DNA of 64,000 bases from Bacteroidales bacterium UBA5197 (GTDB lineage Bacteria > Bacteroidota > Bacteroidia > Bacteroidales > Lentimicrobiaceae): contig DHVX01000061.1 of the NCBI GenBank assembly GCA_002412885.1, forward strand, positions 62,001 to 126,000, written 5' to 3'. Within the stretch, counting starts at the first letter, position 1, and each line of letters starts with the position of its first letter. The notes beneath the pieces are model-generated. The model did no database searches, was not told the DNA's origin, and saw only the letters and a list, made by a program, of their open reading frames with translations. Shown one piece after another: positions 8,987 through 17,578 of this stretch. The position numbers were made by a program, and so were the translations under genes.

Positions 8987-9165
8987 AGAAAAAAAACGGA
9001 GAGTTGTACTGCATGCATCAAAAGCAGGGGTAATACAGAATATTGAAAAATAATAAACCATTTTTTTTATAATCTGTTATCGAATAAGGCATTAACGCAG
9101 CGGCTGACTAGTAAAGTTCGCAAAAAAAGAATTCGTAGTTAAAGCATTTTTTCACGAAAAGTGTT

Positions 9166-9173
9166 TATATTTG
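9166..9173 (+). promoter_or_regulatory. Bacteroidota -7 box (TATATTTG)
   Basis: Exact TAnnTTTG match 34 nt before the nadE ATG at 9208. The 221-nt gap between the HD gene and nadE holds nothing else I can identify. Confidence 0.55.
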
Positions 9174-9207
9174 AAAAATAACTCCGATAATTATAAAATT
9201 ACAACCT

Positions 9208-10194
9208 ATGAACAGACTTCCCTTTTCCAGAGACATCCTTAAAATAAGAGACATTGAAGCTTTGGCAGACCATTTGGGCAATCTGCTGAAAGAAGAAATA
9301 TTTGTAAAATACAAACGCCGGGGTGCCGTAGTTGGAATAAGCGGAGGGATCGATTCTTCGGTTTCCATGGCTTTGGCAGCAAAATATATCGGACCTGAAA
9401 GGGTTTTCGGGGTGATGATGCCCGAAAAAGACTCAAGCCCCGACAGCGAAAGTCTGGCTGAACGTCTGGCAAAAAAGTTCGGCGTACCGCATATTGTCGA
9501 AAATATTCGTCCGGCTCTGGAAGGTTTCAAATGTTATGAACGCCGCGATGAAGCCATCAAAAGGGTGTTCCCTGATTTCAATCCGGTTACCGATAAATCG
9601 AAAATCGGCATCAATAAAACAGGACTAGATCAAAAGCTTCCGCCGCTGTTTTACCTCACCGTAATTGACAAAGACGGGAATTCGCAGAACAAAATCATTC
9701 CGGTGAAAGAATATCTGCAAATCGTGGCTGCTTCAAACTTCAAGCAGCGCTGCCGCATGTCGATGGTTTATTATTATGCTGAAATGATGCATTATATGGT
9801 CATCGGCACAGCCAACAAACACGAAATAGATCAGGGATTCTTTGTAAAGTTCGGAGATGGTGGCGCTGATTTCTACCCACAGGCCAATCTTTACAAAACG
9901 CAGGTTTATCAATTGGCTGATTTTTTGGGCGTTTCCCACGAAATTATTGAACGCACGCCAACCACCGACACCTACAGCGCAGAGCAGACCCAGGAAGAAT
10001 TTTTCTATCAGCTTCCCTTCGAAATTATGGACCCTATGTGGTATGGCTTTGAAAATGGATATTCAACCGCTGAAGTAGGCGAAGTAATGGGCATGTCAGC
10101 CGAAGAAGTTCAGATGATCTTTGAAAATTTTGCCAGAAAGAAAAAAACAACAGATTACCTTCGGGCCAATCCTTATTATTTCCCATTGATCTAA
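9208..10194 (+). CDS. nadE: NAD(+) synthetase (ammonia-dependent type)
   Basis: 328 residues. The PP-loop GISGGIDSS (about residues 45-53) binds ATP pyrophosphate. GTANKHEIDQGFFVKFGDGG near 197-216 is the conserved deamido-NAD and ATP binding stretch. It amidates nicotinate adenine dinucleotide to NAD in the cytoplasm. There is no N-terminal glutaminase domain, so ammonia is probably the direct donor. At 328 residues it is longer than the E. coli enzyme (about 275), with an insert near residues 105-165 (KCYERRDEAIKRVFPD onward). The AMP-ligase gene begins 10 nt after the stop, suggesting cotranscription with the acylation cluster. Confidence 0.93.
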   Translation: MNRLPFSRDILKIRDIEALADHLGNLLKEEIFVKYKRRGAVVGISGGIDSSVSMALAAKYIGPERVFGVMMPEKDSSPDSESLAERLAKKFGVPHIVENIRPALEGFKCYERRDEAIKRVFPDFNPVTDKSKIGINKTGLDQKLPPLFYLTVIDKDGNSQNKIIPVKEYLQIVAASNFKQRCRMSMVYYYAEMMHYMVIGTANKHEIDQGFFVKFGDGGADFYPQANLYKTQVYQLADFLGVSHEIIERTPTTDTYSAEQTQEEFFYQLPFEIMDPMWYGFENGYSTAEVGEVMGMSAEEVQMIFENFARKKKTTDYLRANPYYFPLI

Positions 10195-10204
10195 TCATCA
10201 TTTT

Positions 10205-11668
10205 ATGAACGTCTGTGACTATTTCTTTGAACATTCCCGCACATTGGACAAAGAAGCCGTTGTTGGAAATGACAGCATCAGGTTTCCTGAACTTTTCAGC
10301 AGATCAGTCAAAGTTGCAGATCAATTCCGCAAAGCATACGGAGAGAACAATTATGTGCTTATTCTCAGCGAAAATTCCGTTTTTCTGATCACTGCTTATC
10401 TGGCTTTGCTAAAGTCGGGCAATGTTTGTGTTCCGCTAAATCCGGCCATTGAGCTTGAGAATCTGGATAAAGTTCTCGAAAAAACGGGCTCAACGCTGGC
10501 ATTTGTCAGCAAACGTTATCAGGCAAGGTTTGCGTCTTACGGCTTCAAGGTTTTTGATGATGAAAGTGTAAAAAGCTGGTGCGATTCCCCGGAAACTGAA
10601 GAATTTGCAATTCTTGATCAGCAATTTGACGGGCATCGCCTGGCTGAGATTATCTTTACGTCAGGCTCAACCGGAGAGCAAAAGGGAGCAATGATAACCC
10701 ACCGGAATATCATTGCAAATACCAACTCAATTATCCAATACCTGAAACTGACTTCCGCCGACATTATTCAGGTGGTAATGCCGTTTTATTACTGTTACGG
10801 GCTGTCGTTGCTGCATACTCATCTGCGGGTCGGAGGGTCTGTGCACATGAATAATTCTTTCATTTTTATCGGCAGTGTCATCAACGATCTCAACAAATAC
10901 AATTGCACAGGTTTTGCAGGGGTTCCCAGTCATTTTCAGATTCTTCTGCGAAAAACCCGCGACTTTAAAACCACAAAGTTTCACTCGTTGCGATACGTGA
11001 CACAGGCAGGCGGGAAATTGCACAATGCATTTATCACGGAATTTACCGAAGCATTCCCCGACATAAAGTTTTACGTTATGTACGGACAAACAGAAGCCAC
11101 AGCCCGCCTGTCATATCTGCCACCTGAAGACTTACCCCGCAAACTGGGATCTCTGGGGCGGGGAATTCCGGATGTTAAACTCAGGGTGGTTGACGAAAAT
11201 GGCGAAAATGTAAAGCCCGGACAGGTCGGTGAAATAATTGCGCAGGGCGACAATGTAATGGCCGGCTATTTTAAAGATCCCGAAACAACTGCTGCAACCA
11301 TCAGAAACGGCTGGCTATTCACTGGCGACATGGCGACAGTTGATGAAGATGGATATATTTTTATGCAATCGCGGGCCAAAGAAATCATCAAGGTGAGAGG
11401 AATAAGAATCAGTCCCAAAGAAATTGAAGCCATTATCGTGACCTATCCGGGGGTAATTGATTGCACGATCTCGTCGGAACACGATGAAATAACCGGGGAA
11501 TCTATAAAAGCAACTGTTTTTGTGAATGAGTCGGATCTTCCGCAATTTTCAGAAGAGCTGATCCGGGAGTTTTGTGCTCAAAACCTTGCATCGTATAAAG
11601 TACCTCAAAAGGTAATTTTCGACACAAATCTTACTTTTAACTCAGCAGGAAAAAAATCAAAATATTGA
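10205..11668 (+). CDS. AMP-forming acyl/aminoacyl ligase (ANL superfamily, DltA-like role)
   Basis: 487 residues, standard for stand-alone ANL ligases. The P-loop-like motif IFTSGSTGEQKG lies near residue 150; YVMYGQTEATARLSY (A5) near 292; GWLFTGDMATVDEDGYIF (A7) near 365; RAKEIIKVRGIRISPKEIE (A8 hinge) near 395; and a final Lys-containing SAGKKSKY, which fits the A10 catalytic lysine just before the stop. The enzyme should adenylate a carboxylic acid or amino acid and pass it to CoA or a carrier protein. Its stop is 11 nt from that of the convergent SGNH gene, and a carrier protein is encoded at 15047. The set recalls DltA. The substrate cannot be read from sequence. Confidence 0.9.
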   Translation: MNVCDYFFEHSRTLDKEAVVGNDSIRFPELFSRSVKVADQFRKAYGENNYVLILSENSVFLITAYLALLKSGNVCVPLNPAIELENLDKVLEKTGSTLAFVSKRYQARFASYGFKVFDDESVKSWCDSPETEEFAILDQQFDGHRLAEIIFTSGSTGEQKGAMITHRNIIANTNSIIQYLKLTSADIIQVVMPFYYCYGLSLLHTHLRVGGSVHMNNSFIFIGSVINDLNKYNCTGFAGVPSHFQILLRKTRDFKTTKFHSLRYVTQAGGKLHNAFITEFTEAFPDIKFYVMYGQTEATARLSYLPPEDLPRKLGSLGRGIPDVKLRVVDENGENVKPGQVGEIIAQGDNVMAGYFKDPETTAATIRNGWLFTGDMATVDEDGYIFMQSRAKEIIKVRGIRISPKEIEAIIVTYPGVIDCTISSEHDEITGESIKATVFVNESDLPQFSEELIREFCAQNLASYKVPQKVIFDTNLTFNSAGKKSKY

Positions 11669-11679
11669 ATGCCCCCTAT

Positions 11680-12642
11680 TTAATTGAGTGCCTGAGATTT
11701 TGCAGTATCTGCCGGCCAGACAATGCCAGTAAGTGAGTCCATCACCTTCTGAGTCGGATGAAAGTAATCAATAAAATTAGACCGTTTTTGTTTTAATCCT
11801 GCCAGCATATCCATATCATAGGTATATCCGAGAGAATAAATATCCTCCTTAAACTTCAGGTAATCATCAAACAGATTATTTTTCGCCAGATGCTCATCAA
11901 CGCCTTTGTAAACCGGCAAAATCAGGAAACTGTATTCAATGCCATTTTCATTGCAATATTGAGCAATTTTTACGAGCTCATCTTTATATACCTGAGGGTA
12001 TGAATACTTGCTAAAAAATAAATTTAATCGGGATTGAGCCAGATTCTCCATCTTCCCGGGAGGAAGAAATTCATAGGATCGTGAAATTATACGTTTATCA
12101 CGTGTAACAGCCCATGCTACATTAGCGACAGCATCAAAAAAAATCTCCTTTGTGGTGAAATACTCATAGGGTCTTTTAAAATAATTTTCAGAAAAGTGCC
12201 AGAGGTCATATTCCCTCTCGAGGTTATAGTTCATGAATGCCAACTGAAAACACACTTTTTTAATCCGGGTTTGTTCGGTTGCAAACCAAAAGGTTTTGAA
12301 AATAGTTGAAAAGCTGGCACCCGGAGCACAAAAGTTAAAATAATCCTCTCCGGTATTTCTTTTGATAATGCTAACGTCAATATCTTTCCCTTGTGAATCG
12401 CCTATAATAATGTTGGGCGTAGGATTTTGCCTGAAGGCAACAGTTTTCCATAAAATGTTCCCTCGCGGGCTACTTTCGTCGGTACGCTGAACCACCAGAA
12501 ACTTATCCTTATCGTCAATTACTTTAAAGAGGCCGATAAAATTATAGGGATCAACCACCAAAATAATCAGGACATAAAACAAAACCGGAAGTGCAAAAAG
12601 CAACGCCTTAAAGAAATATTTTGCCAAAGTTTTTTGTACCAT
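11680..12642 (-). CDS. Membrane-anchored SGNH-like protein (DltD/AlgX-like role)
   Basis: 320 residues from the ATG at 12642; the frame also opens earlier at 12711, inside the MBOAT gene. One N-terminal transmembrane segment (about residues 12-34) leaves the rest outside the inner membrane. IIIGDSQGKD near residue 85 looks like the catalytic Ser block of SGNH esterases, and DYFHPT near residue 295 supplies a DxxH pair. It starts 10 nt after the MBOAT gene, the same pairing as DltB-DltD and other polymer O-acylation systems, where the SGNH partner transfers or edits the acyl group. I infer a DltD-like role from architecture; overall similarity to DltD is not established. Confidence 0.75.
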   Translation of the reverse strand: MVQKTLAKYFFKALLFALPVLFYVLIILVVDPYNFIGLFKVIDDKDKFLVVQRTDESSPRGNILWKTVAFRQNPTPNIIIGDSQGKDIDVSIIKRNTGEDYFNFCAPGASFSTIFKTFWFATEQTRIKKVCFQLAFMNYNLEREYDLWHFSENYFKRPYEYFTTKEIFFDAVANVAWAVTRDKRIISRSYEFLPPGKMENLAQSRLNLFFSKYSYPQVYKDELVKIAQYCNENGIEYSFLILPVYKGVDEHLAKNNLFDDYLKFKEDIYSLGYTYDMDMLAGLKQKRSNFIDYFHPTQKVMDSLTGIVWPADTAKSQALN

Positions 12643-12652
12643 AGTTATGTTT

Positions 12653-14092
12653 TCAAAACTGCAGATAAACAAAAGATTCTCCTGAGCCACTAAAATAGAA
12701 AATAAATGCAATCATTATGTAATATCCAGCCCATCTGACAAGTCTGGGTTTTCTGAGAAATTTACCAGCCACGTCAATACCTTTTTCCTGCATGGCTTCA
12801 GTAACTATTACTATCGAGAAAGCAAAAATTGCAATTAAAAATCCTGAAGAATCAAAGATCAGCCTGTTGCCCCGCAATTGAAATTGCACATCCTGAAACA
12901 TATGAGACAGAAAATACCAGGAGTCATTTATGTGGTTCGAATTGAAAAATACCAGAGTTAAGCAGAAGAACAAAAAAGTAATCAACCTGCTGGAATACAA
13001 AACCAGTTTCGGATTTAGTTTTGATGCAATTTCAAGACGTTTTCGCTTGGTTATAAATTCATAACTGATGGCCACCCCCTGCAATAAGCCTACTGCTACA
13101 AATGTCCAGTTGGCACCATGCCATATTCCAATCACAAAAAAAGAGATAAATATACCGGCTATGGCTGCACGGTTTCCTGCTTTGCGGTATTTGACGATAA
13201 AAGGCGAAAAAATAAAATCGTTGCACCATGATGAAAGTGAAATATGCCAACGCCTCCAGAATTCACCAACATTACGGGCAAAAAACGGACGGTTGAAGTT
13301 TGGTGTCAGCTTAAGTCCGAAGGTTTTGGCAATTCCCAGTGCCATATCGGTATATCCTGAAAAATCAGCATAAAGATGTAACGCCTGAAGCACAAAAACG
13401 AGCATCAGCATTACTCCCGAATAGTTCTCAATGTTATTGTAAAGCAGATTTACCGGAGCCCCGAGATTGTCACCAATAACAACTTTCTTGAACATTCCCC
13501 ACAAAAACAGCCGGAGACCATCAGAAACCTGATCGGCATTAAAAACTACACCGGCTCTGGCTTGTGGCAGAAAAAGGTTTGATCGTTCAACAGGGCCAGC
13601 CAGAAACTTCGGAAAAAAGATCATGTAATTGGCAAAGTAAACAAAATTGTGCTCGGCCTTTTCGGCTTTTCTGTTTATTCGTATCAGATATCCAAGTGCC
13701 TGAAAAGTGTAATATGATATTCCCACAGGAATAAGAATATCCAGATAAGGAAGGGCAAGCGATGGAGAAATAAAACCAGTGAAGAAATTTATGTTTTCGA
13801 AAAAGAAATTAATATATTTGAAAAATGAAAGAATTCCGACATTGGCGAAAATTGTTACCCAAAAAACCTTAATTCTCCATCTCGTTTCTACTTTTTTTTG
13901 CAACCAAATGCCTAAAAAATAGTTTATAATAATGAAGGCAAAAGTGAAGAAAAGCAACTTAAGGCTTAATGTAGCAATAAAAAACAAACTTGCCACCAGT
14001 AGCAATGGTTGCCTAAGCTTTTGACTAAGCCCGTAATACAACAGGAAAGTTATCAGCAGAAAAATAAAAAAGTGAAATGAATTGAACTGCAC
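12653..14092 (-). CDS. MBOAT family O-acyltransferase
   Basis: 479 residues with about ten hydrophobic helices. It starts at a GTG (14092) that gives the common MBOAT opening QFNSFHFFIF. Conserved sequence includes YADFSGYTDMALGIAKTFG, then FWRRWHISLSSWC, and the catalytic-His stretch GIWHGANWTFVAVG near residue 320. Members of the DltB/AlgI/PatA group move an activated acyl group across the inner membrane to an extracellular polymer. The SGNH gene follows 10 nt downstream. Together with the ligase and carrier protein nearby this makes all four Dlt-type functions. The gene is visibly more AT-rich than the neighbouring nadE and ligase genes. Confidence 0.93.
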   Translation of the reverse strand: MQFNSFHFFIFLLITFLLYYGLSQKLRQPLLLVASLFFIATLSLKLLFFTFAFIIINYFLGIWLQKKVETRWRIKVFWVTIFANVGILSFFKYINFFFENINFFTGFISPSLALPYLDILIPVGISYYTFQALGYLIRINRKAEKAEHNFVYFANYMIFFPKFLAGPVERSNLFLPQARAGVVFNADQVSDGLRLFLWGMFKKVVIGDNLGAPVNLLYNNIENYSGVMLMLVFVLQALHLYADFSGYTDMALGIAKTFGLKLTPNFNRPFFARNVGEFWRRWHISLSSWCNDFIFSPFIVKYRKAGNRAAIAGIFISFFVIGIWHGANWTFVAVGLLQGVAISYEFITKRKRLEIASKLNPKLVLYSSRLITFLFFCLTLVFFNSNHINDSWYFLSHMFQDVQFQLRGNRLIFDSSGFLIAIFAFSIVIVTEAMQEKGIDVAGKFLRKPRLVRWAGYYIMIAFIFYFSGSGESFVYLQF

Positions 14093-14146
14093 CTGTTTGA
14101 TATTACATTAATACTGGATGAATCATAAACTATAAAACCAAAAACT

Positions 14147-15004
14147 ATGTTCAAAACAAATTTAGAATTATTATTTGTTTTTGCAACCTTTATTTCAGTT
14201 TTTACTTTCTCAGGATGCAAAAATACAACAGAACATCAATCAGATGCTGAAGCCGTCAAAATTATTTTCCTGCATCACAGTACCGGACATGTAATCTGGA
14301 AAGGGCAGAGTGGTGGCTTAAAAAGCATTTTGGGCAAAAAGGAAGCAATTCCTGGTTGGTTTGAGAACTACAACAAAACCAACAATACCAACTACCAGAT
14401 TTCGGAACAGAACTTTCCGAAAGCGGATCCATACGGATGGAACAACTACCCTTATGATTATTACAACATCTGGGTTGAGAATGCCGGAAGTGAGCCTTAC
14501 AAAGATGAGCCTACACTCGAAATTCTGACAAAAGATTACGATGTTGTCATTTTTAAACATTGTTTTCCGGTAAGCAATATTCTTGAAGACACCGGGAATC
14601 CTGACACGCTGAGTCCTGAAAAAAGAAAAGAAAATTACAAAGCTCAGTACGCTGAAATCAAGAAAAAACTGAATGAGTTTCCTGAAACAAAATTCATTCT
14701 CTGGACTGCTGCTGCTCATGTAAAATCAAATGTTACGGAAGAGGAAGCGAAGCGCACCCTTGAATTTGTGAACTGGGTAATTACTGAGTGGGATTCACCC
14801 GACGACAACATTTATCTTTGGGACTTTTATTCCCTGGAAACAGAAGGCGAACTCTACCTGAAAGAGGAATATTCCGCAAAAAAGGGTGATTCGCATCCAT
14901 CTGCAAAATTTGGCGAAAGGGTTGCCCCTCTTTTTGCTGCAAGAATTGTTGATGTGATTGAAAACAACGGGAAAACCACGAATTTAAAAGGCGAACAAAA
15001 ATGA
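14147..15004 (+). CDS. SGNH-like lipoprotein, unassigned
   Basis: 285 residues. The signal peptide ends FSGC near residue 26, so it should be a lipoprotein. FLHHSTGHVIW near residue 46 places a Ser in an SGNH block-I-like position, and KKGDSHPSAKFG near residue 248 gives an Asp-Ser-His close to the C-terminus. WTAAAHV near residue 185 is in the middle of the fold. These suggest an SGNH hydrolase fold with non-standard motifs, outside the cytoplasm. It is divergent from the MBOAT gene (54 nt apart) and 42 nt upstream of the carrier protein gene, so it is likely part of the same acylation system. I do not recognise a named family. Confidence 0.6.
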   Translation: MFKTNLELLFVFATFISVFTFSGCKNTTEHQSDAEAVKIIFLHHSTGHVIWKGQSGGLKSILGKKEAIPGWFENYNKTNNTNYQISEQNFPKADPYGWNNYPYDYYNIWVENAGSEPYKDEPTLEILTKDYDVVIFKHCFPVSNILEDTGNPDTLSPEKRKENYKAQYAEIKKKLNEFPETKFILWTAAAHVKSNVTEEEAKRTLEFVNWVITEWDSPDDNIYLWDFYSLETEGELYLKEEYSAKKGDSHPSAKFGERVAPLFAARIVDVIENNGKTTNLKGEQK

Positions 15005-15046
15005 ACCGGCCCGGTTTATCAACTTAACAAACCAATAATCTTACTT

Positions 15047-15298
15047 ATGACTGAAGCATCTGAAATCAAGGATCAACTGAAAAAATTTATTGTTGATACG
15101 GCTTTTGTTCCTGCCGAAAAGGTTCAGGACGACACCCTTATTTTTGTGGAAGGGATATTCGATTCAATGGGTTTTTTATCCTTGATTAATTTCATTGAAG
15201 ACAACTTTAAAATCAAAGCGCAGGATTCCGAACTGCTTGAAGGCAATTTTGAATCGGTAAATGCGATAGTCCGGTTTATCAGCAGTAAACTTAACTAA
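15047..15298 (+). CDS. Acyl carrier protein (phosphopantetheine-binding)
   Basis: 83 residues, acidic, four-helix size. The attachment serine is Ser40 in GIFDSMGFLSL, matching the D-S-(L/M) signature at the start of helix 2. It should carry an acyl or aminoacyl group as a phosphopantetheine thioester in the cytoplasm. It is not next to the fatty-acid genes: fabD is 2.3 kb away behind a repeat. It lies 11 nt before the asparagine synthase-like gene, and the AMP ligase and MBOAT are within 5 kb. The obvious reading is a dedicated DltC-like carrier for this cluster. Confidence 0.9.
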   Translation: MTEASEIKDQLKKFIVDTAFVPAEKVQDDTLIFVEGIFDSMGFLSLINFIEDNFKIKAQDSELLEGNFESVNAIVRFISSKLN

Positions 15299-15309
15299 TC
15301 CCGTCGCCC

Positions 15310-17286
15310 ATGTGTGGTATCGCAGGAATTCTGAACTTCAGGCATGACAATCAACCCTCGGAGCAGGAGTTGACATCCATGCTCGCATCAATCAAGTATC
15401 GTGGCCCCGATGAAAGCGGAATTTACATTGGCAAAGGTGTAGGAATAGGAAATGTACGGCTAAGTATTATTGATTTATCAGCCGGATTACAGCCTATTCC
15501 AACCAGCGATGGCTGGTACTGGATTGTTTACAATGGCGAAGTTTTCAATTATATTGAGATCCGCCGCGAACTGGAAGCGCTCGGAGTTCAGTTTTCCACA
15601 AATACCGACACCGAAGTAGTTTTATATGCTTACGCAAAATGGGGCCCTCAGTGCCTGAATAAATTCACAGGGCAGTTTGCTATTGCCATATGGGACAAAC
15701 AAAAGCAGGAACTGTTTCTTGCCCGCGACCGAATGGGAATACGTCCGATATTTTTTACCCGCGCTGACGGACGGTTTATTTTCTGCTCCGAAATCAAGGG
15801 TTTGTTTCAGATATCCGGAGTAAAAAGAGCAATTAACCACAAAGCGCTGTCGCAGATATTTACTTTCTGGACCACCATTACTCCCGATACTCCTTTCGAA
15901 GATGTTTTTGAAGTATCACCCGGGCATTACATGCTGATCAACGAAAACGGAACAACATCCGAAAAGTACTGGTCGTTGAATTATCCCCGCGAAAATGATT
16001 ACTCAAAACTCAGCCTCAATGAAGCAGCCGAAGAACTTCGCGGTCTTTTCAGGGAATCGGTTAAAATGAGGTTGCGCGCCGATGTTGAAGTGGCAGCCTA
16101 TCTCAGTGGTGGCATCGATTCAAGCGTTACCACCTCCTTTATCCATGATCTGGAGCCAGGAGTGCTGAATACCTTTTCGATAGGATTCAGAGAAAAAGCA
16201 TTTGACGAAACTGCGTTTCAGCTTGAAGCTTCAAAATACTTTAACACCAATCACACGGCATTTTCTTGCACATCGGAAGATATCGGGAAGTACTTCTACG
16301 ACACCATCCGTCACACTGAATTTCCGATACTTCGAACCGCTCCAACTCCAATGTACATGCTTTCGAAAAAAGTGAGAGAGCACAACATTAAGGTTGTTAT
16401 AACCGGCGAAGGAGCCGACGAAATGCTGGCCGGCTACAACATCTTCAAAGAGAATAAAATCAGGCGGTTCTGGGCACGAAACCCGCAATCAGACATTAGA
16501 CCGCTTTTGCTCAAAAAGCTCTACCCCTATCTGCCGATGATGAAAGAGGCCAAAACCACAGTTTTGAAAATGTTCTTCGGTTATAAGCTTGGCGAAACAG
16601 ACAATCCTTATTATTCGCATCTGCTTCGCTGGCACAACACATCCAGAATCCAGAACTATTTCACCGATTCTGTGCTGTCAGGTCTTAACGGCTATGAGCC
16701 CATTGATGAAATCAGCAAAAATCTGGCTGAAGGTTTTTCTGATTACGGCGATCTGGCGAAAGCTCAGGATCTTGAATCAAACATCTTTATGTCGGGCTAT
16801 CTGCTTTCATCGCAAGGCGATCGAATGGCAATGGCCAATTCGGTGGAAGGGCGATATCCGTTTTTAGATCAGCGGGTTATGCAATTTGCTGCCAGCCTTC
16901 CTGAAAGTTATAAGCTGAGGATTCTGAACGAAAAACACATCCTCAAAAAAATGATGAATGGTAAAATTCCTGATTCCATTCTGAAACGGCACAAACAGGC
17001 TTACCGCGCGCCGGTTTACCAGAGCTTTCTGGGTGAAAACTCTCCGGAATATGTTACTGAGTTGCTGAGCGAAAACGTGCTTCGGGCTTATGGATATTTC
17101 GATCCTGAAAAGGTAACCAAGCTCACTTCAAGAATTTCACAGAGCCCTCAGGTTACTGAAATTGAGAACATGGCACTGGCCGGAATTATCTCCACACAGT
17201 TGCTTCATCATTTCTTTATAACCGACAATGTGAAGGTAGCTCTTTCTGACAAGCCCAACAATCTTACGATTATCAACGATTTGTGA
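15310..17286 (+). CDS. Glutamine-dependent asparagine synthase-like amidotransferase
   Basis: 658 residues. MCGIAGIL gives Cys2 as the glutaminase nucleophile after Met removal. The glutaminase domain spans about 1-200 (RGPDESG, VYNGEVFNY). The synthetase domain starts near 235 with the PP-loop AYLSGGIDSSVT and includes VITGEGADEMLAGY and SVEGRYPFLDQRVM. It would use glutamine ammonia and ATP to amidate a carboxylate. AsnB-like proteins in polysaccharide clusters often act on unknown substrates rather than aspartate. Here it follows the carrier protein by 11 nt, so an amidation of a carrier-bound or polymer-bound acid is possible. The generic AsnB role cannot be excluded. Confidence 0.9.
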   Translation: MCGIAGILNFRHDNQPSEQELTSMLASIKYRGPDESGIYIGKGVGIGNVRLSIIDLSAGLQPIPTSDGWYWIVYNGEVFNYIEIRRELEALGVQFSTNTDTEVVLYAYAKWGPQCLNKFTGQFAIAIWDKQKQELFLARDRMGIRPIFFTRADGRFIFCSEIKGLFQISGVKRAINHKALSQIFTFWTTITPDTPFEDVFEVSPGHYMLINENGTTSEKYWSLNYPRENDYSKLSLNEAAEELRGLFRESVKMRLRADVEVAAYLSGGIDSSVTTSFIHDLEPGVLNTFSIGFREKAFDETAFQLEASKYFNTNHTAFSCTSEDIGKYFYDTIRHTEFPILRTAPTPMYMLSKKVREHNIKVVITGEGADEMLAGYNIFKENKIRRFWARNPQSDIRPLLLKKLYPYLPMMKEAKTTVLKMFFGYKLGETDNPYYSHLLRWHNTSRIQNYFTDSVLSGLNGYEPIDEISKNLAEGFSDYGDLAKAQDLESNIFMSGYLLSSQGDRMAMANSVEGRYPFLDQRVMQFAASLPESYKLRILNEKHILKKMMNGKIPDSILKRHKQAYRAPVYQSFLGENSPEYVTELLSENVLRAYGYFDPEKVTKLTSRISQSPQVTEIENMALAGIISTQLLHHFFITDNVKVALSDKPNNLTIINDL

Positions 17287-17298
17287 TCCTAAACAGGA

Positions 17299-17551
17299 GA
17301 CCTCTGCCAGGGTTACGAGCCCTTTTTAAATGGGCAGCCAGACAGATGCAGGCCAACAACTTGATAGGAAGCTAAACCCTGTCAGGGGCTAGCGTGAATT
17401 GAGAAGCATTTCGTACTTTTGCAGGCGACCTCTGCCAGGGTCACGAGCCCTTTTAAAATGGGCAGCCAGACAGATGCAGGCTAACAACTTGATAGGAAGC
17501 TAAACCCTGTCAGGGGTTAGCGTGAATTAAGATGCATTTCGTACTTTTGCA
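17299..17551 (+). repeat. Tandem pair of 128-bp repeats containing inverted repeats and promoter boxes
   Basis: Two copies of about 125 bp lie at 17299-17423 and 17427-17551 (period 128), differing at only a handful of positions. Each begins CCTCTGCCAGGGTT and contains AACCCTGTCAGGGG about 70 nt later; these two are complementary at 12 of 14 positions, like terminal inverted repeats of a small mobile element. Each copy also has a GCCC/GGGC hairpin and ends in TCGTACTTTTGCA, which contains an exact TAnnTTTG box. The pair fills most of the 292-nt gap before fabD. I suspect a MITE-like or structured repeat that was duplicated together with the fabD promoter. Confidence 0.85.
17542..17549 (+). 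promoter_or_regulatory. Bacteroidota -7 box before fabD (TACTTTTG)
   Basis: Exact TAnnTTTG match 29 nt before the fabD ATG. The same box occurs one repeat unit upstream at 17414-17421, so fabD has two potential start sites 128 nt apart. Confidence 0.5.
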
Positions 17552-17578
17552 CCGCTTTATAAACGAAAAATCTAACGC

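Noticed and set aside
17299..17551. Riboswitch or known structured RNA for fatty-acid control
   Set aside because: The sequence does not match any riboswitch consensus I know; its ends look like terminal inverted repeats of a small mobile element.
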